Assembly: GCA_029865195.1 (NCBI GenBank)
Contig: JAOUHH010000165.1
Location: forward strand, 1 to 6,471
Direction: 5' to 3'
DNA length: 6,471 nucleotides
From: Desulfobulbaceae bacterium
GTDB taxonomy: Bacteria > Desulfobacterota > Desulfobulbia > Desulfobulbales > UBA5123
This document shows positions 1 through 6,000 of the stretch, in pieces. The position numbers were made by a program, and so were the translations under genes. Under the pieces are notes generated by a model. That model searched no databases and was not told the DNA's origin. It saw only the letters and a program-made list of their open reading frames with translations. Position 1 is the first letter of the stretch; each line of letters begins with the position of its first letter.

Positions 1-664
1 CGAACAACTCGCTTTCGAGCAGCCCCTCCGGCAGGGCGGCACAGTTCAAGGCGACAAACGTCGCATCCCGCCGGTCGCTCTGCTCGTGGATATAGCGGGC
101 AAAGACCTCCTTACCGGTGCCGGACTCGCCAAGGATCAGCACCGTCGCCTTGCTGGAAGCCACGCTCTTGGCCTTGGCGAGCAATTTCAACAGCTGCGGA
201 TCCTGGCCGATCACCGGCCGGGACGTCGCCGCCCCCTCGGCAGCGGCATTCCGCGCCCGGCTATCAGCCGGCTCCGGCATCGGCAACGGCACGCCAGCGG
301 CAAACACCCGTGCCACTGTCGCCTCGATCACCTCCACCGAAAACGGCTTGATGATATAATCAACGGCGCCTTGCTTCATCGCCTCCACGGCGGTGTCAAC
401 GGTGGCGAAACCGGTGATGATCACCACCGGCAGCGCCGGCCGCATCGCCTTGATCTGCCGCAACAAGGCGATCCCGTCCATGCTCGGCATCTTGATGTCG
501 GTAATCAGCATATCCGGCGGGGCTTTCTCCACCATCTCGAGGGCCATCTGACCGTTTTCGGCCACCGACACCTCATAGCCGTTCCGGCTCAAGGCCTCGT
601 AGAGGGCGATGCGCATGTTCTGCTCGTCGTCCACCACCAGTATTTTTTGTCCGCATGCGGTCAT
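1..664 (-). CDS. Sigma-54-dependent response regulator, NtrC family (FlrC/FleR-like), 3'-truncated by window edge
   Basis: This is the N-terminal 221 codons of a two-component response regulator; the rest lies beyond position 1. Residues 5-120 form a receiver domain with the full phosphorylation pocket: acidic pair D12/D13, phospho-acceptor D56 in the TDIKMP context, T84 and K106 (IKPF). A Pro/Ala-rich linker covers about 122-148. The sigma-54 AAA+ domain begins at VIGQDP (151-156) and has Walker A GESGTGK at 179-185, followed by EVFARYIHEQS and NCAALPEGLLESELF. The KEV-ARYIH wording after Walker A is typical of FlrC/FleR-type flagellar regulators, but the GAFTGA loop, Walker B and DNA-binding domain are out of view. 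The ATG at 664 is 16 bp after the kinase stop, with a weak AAGAG about 13 nt upstream. The partner kinase is therefore almost certainly the preceding gene. Family assignment is secure; the flagellar role is inferred. Confidence 0.93.
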   Translation of the reverse strand, partial: MTACGQKILVVDDEQNMRIALYEALSRNGYEVSVAENGQMALEMVEKAPPDMLITDIKMPSMDGIALLRQIKAMRPALPVVIITGFATVDTAVEAMKQGAVDYIIKPFSVEVIEATVARVFAAGVPLPMPEPADSRARNAAAEGAATSRPVIGQDPQLLKLLAKAKSVASSKATVLILGESGTGKEVFARYIHEQSDRRDATFVALNCAALPEGLLESELF

Positions 665-680
665 TTATTCAATACATCTC

Positions 681-1778
681 TTAATGGGTTATCGGATTCT
701 GCTCGGGGAGAAGCACCGTAAAAACAGCCCCTTCCCCTTCCCGGCTCTCCTGCCGAATCAGGCCGTGATGCGCCCCGACAATATAATGCGCGGCGGCAAG
801 CCCCAGCCCGCTGGCCCGGTCCTTGGTGGTAAAAAATGGATCGAATATCCGCTGGAGATCCTTGGCGGCGATCCCGCCCCCCTGATCGGCAACCCGAATC
901 TCGAGATACGACGGCCGGCTTTCCTCGGCGGGCAGACTGCGGCTGGTCAGCCGCACCTCGCCGCCCTGCATGCTTTCCACGCCGTTCAGCAACAGATTAA
1001 AGAGCAACTGCCGCAACAACGCCTCGTCGCCGACGATCTCCTCACGGCCATGCGCATACTGACACGAAAACACGACATTGGCGGCCTTGTCAAGTTGCCG
1101 GACCTGCGCCACCGCGTCGTCAAGCAACCGCCGCACGACAACCGGCCCCAACCGCGGCTCAGGCAGACTGGCAAAAGTGACATAGTTATTGAGGAGATGA
1201 TCCATGGCATGAATGGCGCTGATCATCCTCGCGGTAATCCGCTGGTTGTCGGGGTCGTCACGCAACTCCCGATTAAGCATGGAGGCAAACAGCTCCAGGC
1301 TTCCCAAAGGGTTTTTAAGCTCCTGGCTCATGCAGACCGCCATCTCCTGCATGGCTTCAAAACGCCGCTGCCGATCAAATTGCGCCTCTGCAAGATGGAG
1401 ATAGGTCACATCCTCAACGGATAGAAAGAATCCGCCCATCTGCAAGAATGGGCTGCGCAATTCATTGCGGGCAATGGCGAGATACCGTTTTTCGCCTTGC
1501 CTGTCGCCCCCGACCGCCTCACAGAGCAGATTCGCCCCCGACTTCCGCAGCCGCGCCAGATCGGCCTGCCCCACCTGCAAAACCCGCCCCAGCAACTCCC
1601 AACAGGAACGATTCTGCACCGAAACCCCGGCCAGCCCGAGAAGCTTCCTGGCCTTCTGATTGACGGCCAGGGTCTGACCGTCACGGTCGGCGAACAGCAT
1701 GCCATTGGGCAGGCTTTCAATAACAGCGAAAAGGAACTCGCGAAGCTGGTCCGCTTCTTCAAAGGAAAGTTGAACCAT
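681..1778 (-). CDS. PAS-type sensor histidine kinase (NtrB/FlrB/FleS-like) lacking the phosphoacceptor His
   Basis: This 365-residue protein has no signal peptide or membrane segment, so it is a cytosolic sensor. A PAS-like domain occupies about 10-125 (ESLPNGMLFADRDG, then VNQKARKLLG). The dimerisation region, about 138-205, has the H-box as SQELKNPLGS. The residue aligned with the catalytic His is Gln152 (codon CAG at 1325-1323). The neighbouring E153 and N156, the ExxN phosphatase motif of HisKA proteins, are kept. The ATPase domain looks complete: N box with N261 and N265, G1 DQGGGI at 298-303, F box FFTTK at 315-319, G2 GLGLA at 324-328. The ATG at 1778 is preceded in frame by a TAA nine bases upstream, which fixes the start; the only SD-like run is AAAGG three bases before it. 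It is followed after 16 bp by the response regulator gene. By inference it is either a phosphatase, a trans-acting kinase, or dead for autophosphorylation. Confidence 0.93.
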   Translation of the reverse strand: MVQLSFEEADQLREFLFAVIESLPNGMLFADRDGQTLAVNQKARKLLGLAGVSVQNRSCWELLGRVLQVGQADLARLRKSGANLLCEAVGGDRQGEKRYLAIARNELRSPFLQMGGFFLSVEDVTYLHLAEAQFDRQRRFEAMQEMAVCMSQELKNPLGSLELFASMLNRELRDDPDNQRITARMISAIHAMDHLLNNYVTFASLPEPRLGPVVVRRLLDDAVAQVRQLDKAANVVFSCQYAHGREEIVGDEALLRQLLFNLLLNGVESMQGGEVRLTSRSLPAEESRPSYLEIRVADQGGGIAAKDLQRIFDPFFTTKDRASGLGLAAAHYIVGAHHGLIRQESREGEGAVFTVLLPEQNPITH

Positions 1779-1795
1779 AACCCTTTATCTACAAC

Positions 1796-1821
1796 CCCCG
1801 ACCGGCAAAGCACGGCAGGGG
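1796..1821 (-). other. Imperfect intercistronic hairpin upstream of the kinase gene
   Basis: On the minus strand, CCCCTGCCG (1821-1813) can pair with CGGTCGGGG (1804-1796) around an 8-nt loop, giving nine positions with one mismatch and one G-T wobble. No T-run follows, so it does not look like an intrinsic terminator. It lies in the 78-bp gap between the TPR gene and the kinase gene and ends about 17 nt before the kinase ATG. It could affect mRNA processing or translation of the kinase, but the stem may also be chance in GC-rich sequence. Confidence 0.3.
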
Positions 1822-1856
1822 ATTATCCGTTTAATTGGTGCCAAAATACGACAGCC

Positions 1857-3947
1857 TTATCTTCCCAATACCGGCTCAACCTTCAGCATGGTACTGTCGA
1901 TCTTCAATTGATTCAGACGCTCCATGGCAACCCGTCGCCACATCTCGTTTTTGCCGCCGCTGGCCGCCTCCAGGGAGGCACGCGCCTCCTTAAATTTACC
2001 GGCTAGGGCAAAAGCGGTGCCCTGACGTACCTGCATCGCCTGCACCAACTCACCTTCCTGCGGCATCCCATTGGCCAACCCGGCGGCGTAAACCTTTGCC
2101 GCTCCGCCATAATCGCCGGCCTTGAGCAGATTGTCAGCCAAGCGGCCATGCCACTCCTGAAGCCCGTCGGGGGCAAGCCACTCCTCCCTGGCAAAGCGCG
2201 CCAACAAGGCCTGCGCCTCGGCGTTGCGACCCAGCCGGATCAGCATCTTCAAGGCAGCCGGCGCATACAACGGCTTCTGCTCCGGGTCGGCCAGACGGGC
2301 CACCGCCTCGAGATAGAAGGTCGCCGCCCCGGCCTCGTTGCCCCGTGCCTCCTCGAGAAGGCCGCTCTGATAGACAAATTCGCCGAGCGCCTTGTCGTCT
2401 TTGTAGACCTTGCGCAGATGGGTCAGCAGCCGGTCTGCGGCGATCCAGTCTTTCTTGGCGAGGTAGACGCGGGCACGGCGGTAATAGAGATCGGCCCTTT
2501 CCGCATCGGTAAGCGGCAAGGCCAGCGCGCGGTAGTAGATCACCGCCGCCTGGTCGTAGAGGGTCAACTCCTCAAAGGCCTGCCCGATATAGTAGAGCAG
2601 ACGCCCTTGCCGGTAGGCCGTTACATGCCGGTATTCGGCGCGATACAGATCATACACATCCTGATAGCGTTTCGCGGCCAGATGTTCCTGCACCCGCTCC
2701 ACCAGCAGGTCGCCCACCAGCGCTTCCATCTCCTGCCGGAGAGGTCCGTCGGGGGCATGCTGGATAAAATTCGCCGCCACCTCGAACAGCCGCCGGTTAT
2801 CCTTGCGCGCCTGATAACGACGAATAAGGGCAAGGCGGGCCTCCTGGGCAACAGGATCGCGGTAAAAACGGTCAAGCACATCCATATACGGCTTGTCGCC
2901 CGACGGATTGGTGAGGTCGGTGGGCTTTTTCCAGTCCGGGATAACCAGGTCCGGATCATCCAGATGCTGTGCCTTACGAAAACGGCTCAATACCACTGCC
3001 CGCGAGTCCGCAGTCCCCTCATCGAGGACCATGTCGTACAGCCGCTGCGCAGCGTCTTCGTCCCCCTGCCGGTGATAACTCTCCCCTATTTCAAAGAATA
3101 CCTCAGGCCGACGGTTGGAGCCCTTGTCAAGATTCAGATAATGGAAGAGCTGGTTACGGCCCTGGATCTCGTTGCCGACCTTGAAATAGGCCTTACCGAG
3201 CTTGACCAGCAGGGACGGATCATCGAAATGGTATTCCGGCCGCATGGCGACGACGTTCTTATAGGCGGCAAGGGCGGCAAGATACTGCTCGCCGGCATAC
3301 AGCGCATCACCAAGCCCGACAAAGCCGCGCAGGCGCATGGTCGGGTCGTCGACCTTGCTCAACTCCTCGAACACCGCCGTTGCCTCGGCGAGACGCCCGA
3401 TCTCGAGAAAGGTCTGCCCCCGCCAATAACGGGCTTGCGGCACAAGGGGCGAGGCAGGGAACCGTTTGAGGAAGAGATTGAAATAAATCAACGCTTCCCG
3501 GAACATGCGCATGTTGAAATGGGCGATCGCGCCCTCGTAGTACGCCTCCTGATAGCGGGGAGACGCGGGATAATCGATGGTATAGCGTTTAAAGAGATCC
3601 CGCACATAGCGCCAATTCGGATCCTTGGCCGTCAACGCATGCTTCTTGGCCTGCTGCGCGGCCTCCCAGATGGCTTCCTCCGCATGTTCGGCGTTGGGGA
3701 AGCGGTCCTGATAGCGTTGAAAATAGACGGCCGCGGCCATGCTGCGCTCCGCGTCACGGGCGGCAACGGCCTGACCCCACAACACCTCGGGAGCAATCTC
3801 GACGACGGGCGGTTCCTCGGCCCATGCGCCAGACCCGAGGAGAGTAAAAAGAAGGGTGAACAAGAGAAGGGAGCGCAGCAAACACCCGGCGAAGGAACAC
3901 CGGCGGAAGAGGCGCTGAGATACTGGCTGTGAAAAGGAGACAGACAC
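1857..3947 (-). CDS. Secreted tetratricopeptide-repeat protein of unknown function
   Basis: This is a 696-residue protein. It has a basic N-region (R12, R15, R16, R25), a hydrophobic core at about 26-38 and an AWA|EE signal-peptidase I site after A43. The mature protein is therefore probably periplasmic. From about residue 55 to the end it is almost entirely paired amphipathic helices of TPR type. Clear units lie near 132-165 (ending FLKRFPASP), 170-200, 206-238, 243-275, 280-312, 450-480, 486-516, 522-553 and 640-670. No enzymatic motif is visible. The FPxSP spacing resembles TolA-binding/BamD-type TPR proteins, so a scaffold role is plausible but unproven. The start is a GTG at 3947; the nearest AGGAG is about 15 nt upstream, a long spacing. 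The gene sits between the sigma-54 activator (65 bp upstream) and the kinase (78 bp downstream), so a role in envelope or flagellar assembly is inferred from context only. Confidence 0.9.
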   Translation of the reverse strand: MSVSFSQPVSQRLFRRCSFAGCLLRSLLLFTLLFTLLGSGAWAEEPPVVEIAPEVLWGQAVAARDAERSMAAAVYFQRYQDRFPNAEHAEEAIWEAAQQAKKHALTAKDPNWRYVRDLFKRYTIDYPASPRYQEAYYEGAIAHFNMRMFREALIYFNLFLKRFPASPLVPQARYWRGQTFLEIGRLAEATAVFEELSKVDDPTMRLRGFVGLGDALYAGEQYLAALAAYKNVVAMRPEYHFDDPSLLVKLGKAYFKVGNEIQGRNQLFHYLNLDKGSNRRPEVFFEIGESYHRQGDEDAAQRLYDMVLDEGTADSRAVVLSRFRKAQHLDDPDLVIPDWKKPTDLTNPSGDKPYMDVLDRFYRDPVAQEARLALIRRYQARKDNRRLFEVAANFIQHAPDGPLRQEMEALVGDLLVERVQEHLAAKRYQDVYDLYRAEYRHVTAYRQGRLLYYIGQAFEELTLYDQAAVIYYRALALPLTDAERADLYYRRARVYLAKKDWIAADRLLTHLRKVYKDDKALGEFVYQSGLLEEARGNEAGAATFYLEAVARLADPEQKPLYAPAALKMLIRLGRNAEAQALLARFAREEWLAPDGLQEWHGRLADNLLKAGDYGGAAKVYAAGLANGMPQEGELVQAMQVRQGTAFALAGKFKEARASLEAASGGKNEMWRRVAMERLNQLKIDSTMLKVEPVLGR

Positions 3948-4012
3948 GGGTTCCGGTTCTCACTCCTGAGGAGGGACTGACCTGAAAAAAACTGGCATGA
4001 CCACCGACCGCG

Positions 4013-5038
4013 TTACTCCGGCGGCACCGCCGGAGGATCGGCAATCTCATACCGCTTCAGTTTTTCAATCAGCGTCGTCCGGTTGACATTGAGCAACTTG
4101 GCGGCCCGGTTCTTCACCCAACCGGTTTGCGCAAGCGCCTGCAAGATGAGCTTCTTTTCAAATTCGGCAACGGTTTCACTCAACACAAAGCCTTCGGCCG
4201 GGATCTCTACGGTCTCGCCCGTCGGGACAGCAACGCTCGACCTGCCACCGCCACCCTCATCGAGAAGGCGTTCGGGCAGATCCGCCACGGTCAACTCCTC
4301 GCCCATGGACAGGATCACCATGCGCTCGACCACGTTTTCAAGCTCCCGGACATTGCCCGGCCAACGATAACGCCGCAGGCAGGCCATGACCTCCGGGCTG
4401 ACGCCGTTAATCGGCTTCCGCCTGGCGGCGGTGAACTTGCCGATAAAGTGATCCACCAGCAGGGTGATGTCACCGGCACGCTGCCGCAAGGGCGGCGACT
4501 CGATGGGGATCACGTTGAGGCGGTAATAGAGATCCTCGCGGAAAGTCCCCTTGCGAACCTCCTCCTCGAGATCGCGATTGGTGGCGGCAACCACCCGAAA
4601 ATCGGAGTGAATCGTCTTGGTGCCGCCCACCCGTTCGAACTGCCGCTCCTGCAGGACCCGCAACAGCTTGACCTGGAGCATGGGGCTCATCTCGGAGATC
4701 TCATCGAGAAAGACGGTGCCGCCATCGGCCAGCTCGAAACGCCCCATCCGGGTACGGATGGCGTGGGTGAAGGCCCCCTTCTCGTGTCCGAACAGTTCGC
4801 TTTCCAGCAATTCGGCGGGGATGGCGCCGCAGTTCACCGGCACAAAGGGCCCGTCGCGACGGACGCCCTGAAAATGCAAGGCCTGCGCGATCAACTCCTT
4901 GCCGGTGCCGGACTCCCCCCGCACCAGCACGGTGGTGTCGGCGTCGCACACCCGTTCGATGAGCGAAAAAACCTCCTGCATCTTTTCGCTGTCACCGATA
5001 ATGTTGGCAAACCGATTGCCGCTTGCGGGTGCGCTCAT
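4013..5038 (-). CDS. Receiver-less sigma-54 enhancer-binding protein, FleQ/FlrA-like candidate master regulator
   Basis: This 341-residue activator hydrolyses ATP to remodel sigma-54 RNA polymerase. Only about a dozen residues precede the AAA+ domain (IIGDSEKM at 13-20), so there is no receiver or other sensory domain. Visible motifs are Walker A GESGTGKE 41-48, sigma-54 contact loop GAFTHA 88-93 (canonical GAFTGA; H92 replaces Gly), Walker B VFLDE 109-113, sensor I AATN 151-154, candidate arginine fingers R167 and R173, and sensor II YRWPGNVREL 224-233. A Gly/Ser/Val-rich linker follows at about 261-285. A Fis-type helix-turn-helix at about 295-331 ends NRTTLIEKLKRY, a recognition helix of the kind found in FleQ/FlrA proteins. 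The ATG at 5038 is the first in-frame start and has no Shine-Dalgarno. It is the first gene of the leftward operon. Enhancer-binding-protein identity is secure; FleQ-like function rests on the HTH and the downstream kinase/regulator pair. Confidence 0.92.
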   Translation of the reverse strand: MSAPASGNRFANIIGDSEKMQEVFSLIERVCDADTTVLVRGESGTGKELIAQALHFQGVRRDGPFVPVNCGAIPAELLESELFGHEKGAFTHAIRTRMGRFELADGGTVFLDEISEMSPMLQVKLLRVLQERQFERVGGTKTIHSDFRVVAATNRDLEEEVRKGTFREDLYYRLNVIPIESPPLRQRAGDITLLVDHFIGKFTAARRKPINGVSPEVMACLRRYRWPGNVRELENVVERMVILSMGEELTVADLPERLLDEGGGGRSSVAVPTGETVEIPAEGFVLSETVAEFEKKLILQALAQTGWVKNRAAKLLNVNRTTLIEKLKRYEIADPPAVPPE

Positions 5039-5061
5039 GGAAAATATATGGACGAAATGAT

Positions 5062-5075
5062 TTTATTATAATAAA
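5062..5075. repeat. 14-bp perfect AT-only palindrome in the leader of the sigma-54 activator gene
   Basis: TTTATTATAATAAA at 5062-5075 is a perfect 7+7 inverted repeat. It lies 24-37 bp upstream of the activator ATG and downstream of the predicted leftward start point. It also contains TATAAT on both strands (5067-5072 plus, 5070-5065 minus). The minus-strand copy would have only a poor -35 (AGGTCA) 17 bp upstream. It may be an operator, a secondary -10, or simply AT-rich sequence. Confidence 0.4.
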
Positions 5076-5095
5076 TTTCAGTTTTTATGACCTTT

Positions 5096-5125
5096 TGTAT
5101 ACAATATCCACAAAAAAAGTGTCAA
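5096..5125 (-). promoter_or_regulatory. Predicted sigma-70-type promoter for the leftward regulator operon
   Basis: On the minus strand there is a perfect -35 TTGACA at 5125-5120, then an 18-bp spacer containing a T7 run, then TATACA at 5101-5096 (4/6 to TATAAT, lacking the final T). Transcription would start near 5089, giving a leader of about 50 nt before the ATG at 5038. The -35 is strong and the -10 mediocre, as often seen for an activator-controlled or repressible promoter. Confidence 0.55.
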
Positions 5126-5146
5126 TTTATTTTCACCTGCTATAAT
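5119..5146 (+). promoter_or_regulatory. Predicted extended -10 sigma-70 promoter for ftsEX
   Basis: The plus strand has a perfect -10 TATAAT at 5141-5146 preceded by TGC at 5138-5140, an extended -10 element. A 4/6 -35 (GTGTCA, 5119-5124) lies 16 bp upstream of the -10. The predicted start is about 5152-5154, leaving a leader of about 78 nt before the ftsE ATG at 5231. The -35 overlaps that of the divergent promoter by five bases. Confidence 0.65.
5121..5134. promoter_or_regulatory. Candidate FleQ-type binding box overlapping both -35 elements
   Basis: Read on the minus strand, 5134-5121 is GAAAATAAATTGAC. The Pseudomonas FleQ-box consensus, as I remember it, is GTCANTAAATTGAC; this matches at 12 of 14 positions (counting N), including nine contiguous bases TAAATTGAC. 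The site covers the -35 of the leftward promoter and most of the -35 and spacer of the ftsE promoter. A bound regulator could therefore affect both directions. The region is AT-rich, so chance is a real alternative. Confidence 0.4.
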
Positions 5147-5230
5147 CGCTGAAAATGTCGGCAAATGCGTATGTAGTGCCGCAGACACTGGTGCTCGACG
5201 CCGGCCGACTCAACCAACGACTGACCAACC

Positions 5231-5932
5231 ATGCAAACTTTTTTCTTGGAAAACCGCCCGGCTGTGGAAATGGTCAAGGTCAGCAAGGTGTATCCGCCCG
5301 ACGTGGCCGCCTTGCAGGATGTCTCCTTTGCCATCGCCAAGGGGGAAATCGTCTTCCTTACCGGCATGAGCGGCGCCGGCAAGACATCGCTGCTGAAACT
5401 CATCTGTTGCCTTGAACGCCCTACCCAAGGATTGATCGAGGTCGCCGGCCAGGATCTTTCCCGGCTCAACGCCAGGGCGATCCAGAAGCTGCGTCAAAAA
5501 ATCGGTGTCGCCTATCAGGACTTCAAGCTCCTCCCGCAGCGGACCGTCTTCCAGAACATCGCCGTGCCCATGGAAATCACCTATCAGCCGGCACGCATCA
5601 TCAGGCAACGGGTGGACGAGCTCATCGAGATGCTCAACCTGACCGACAAGCGCAACAAATGCATTGACGAACTTTCCCGTGGCGAACAGCAACGTGTCGC
5701 CCTGGCCCGTGCCGCGGCCAACACCCCGCCGCTGCTCCTTGCCGACGAACCAACCGGCAACCTCGACAATTCGACATCCAGGCTGGTGATGAACCTGTTC
5801 AACCATCTCAACCAGATGGGAACCACCATCATGATCGCCACCCATGACGAAACGATTTTCCGCGACACCGACCACCGGGTTCTCGACCTGAGCCATGGGC
5901 ATCTCGCCCCGGCAGTGGCCAGGGAACCCTGA
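5231..5932 (+). CDS. ftsE: Cell-division ATP-binding protein FtsE
   Basis: FtsE is the cytoplasmic ABC ATPase that pairs with FtsX at the septum and drives activation of periplasmic murein hydrolases. All ABC motifs are present in the 233-residue product: Walker A GMSGAGKT 45-52, Q-loop YQDFKLLP 95-102 (the QDFKLLP form is typical of FtsE), signature LSRGEQQRVALARA beginning at 148, Walker B LLLADEP 168-174, D-loop GNLD 176-179 and switch H205. The signature has Arg150 where FtsE usually has Gly (LSGGE). The ATG at 5231 has no Shine-Dalgarno. A second in-frame ATG at 5270 (residue 14, MVKVSKVYP) would give 220 residues, close to the 222 of E. coli FtsE and to the usual family N-terminus, so the true start may be there. 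The gene is followed by ftsX after 68 bp. Confidence 0.96.
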   Translation: MQTFFLENRPAVEMVKVSKVYPPDVAALQDVSFAIAKGEIVFLTGMSGAGKTSLLKLICCLERPTQGLIEVAGQDLSRLNARAIQKLRQKIGVAYQDFKLLPQRTVFQNIAVPMEITYQPARIIRQRVDELIEMLNLTDKRNKCIDELSRGEQQRVALARAAANTPPLLLADEPTGNLDNSTSRLVMNLFNHLNQMGTTIMIATHDETIFRDTDHRVLDLSHGHLAPAVAREP

Positions 5933-5938
5933 GAATTC

Positions 5939-5952
5939 CGCCGAGTCCGGCG
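5939..5952 (+). other. Short GC hairpin between ftsE and ftsX
   Basis: CGCCG (5939-5943) and CGGCG (5948-5952) form a perfect 5-bp stem with an AGTC tetraloop, six bases after the ftsE stop. No T-tract follows, so it is not a terminator. It could be an mRNA-stabilising or processing stem in the ftsEX transcript, or chance. Confidence 0.25.
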
Positions 5953-6000
5953 CCAACAGACGACCCCGAAGCCCCTGCGGCGAAAGCCGGGAGAAAAACG

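Noticed and set aside
609..1424. Long plus-strand open frame opposite the kinase gene
   Set aside because: The minus-strand frame carries PAS, H-box-like and HATPase motifs; the plus frame has none and crosses the gene boundary to the response regulator.
1837..1844. TTGGCACC on the minus strand, resembling the -24 element of a sigma-54 promoter upstream of the kinase gene
   Set aside because: The required GC of the -12 element is absent at the correct spacing (AC is found instead), so it is not a credible sigma-54 promoter.
2148..3932. A 594-codon open frame on the plus strand opposite the TPR gene
   Set aside because: It is an antisense shadow of GC-rich coding sequence. The minus-strand frame has a signal peptide and TPR pattern, while this one shows no recognisable domain and has no ribosome-binding site.
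3985..3991. Run of seven T on the minus strand between the activator and the TPR gene, considered as a terminator
   Set aside because: The sequence before it can form only about three base pairs, too weak for an intrinsic terminator.
4127..5071. Plus-strand open frame opposite the sigma-54 activator
   Set aside because: The minus frame contains every AAA+ motif; the plus frame is His/Gly/Leu-rich shadow translation.
5155..5415. ATG almost at the predicted ftsE transcription start, opening an 86-codon frame that overlaps ftsE out of frame
   Set aside because: Most of it is a +1-frame reading of ftsE with a low-complexity Gly/Arg/Gln composition. It could be a leaderless upstream ORF, but nothing beyond the ATG position supports it.
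5210..5956. Minus-strand 248-codon frame opposite ftsE
   Set aside because: ftsE on the plus strand has all ABC motifs; the antisense frame matches nothing recognisable.
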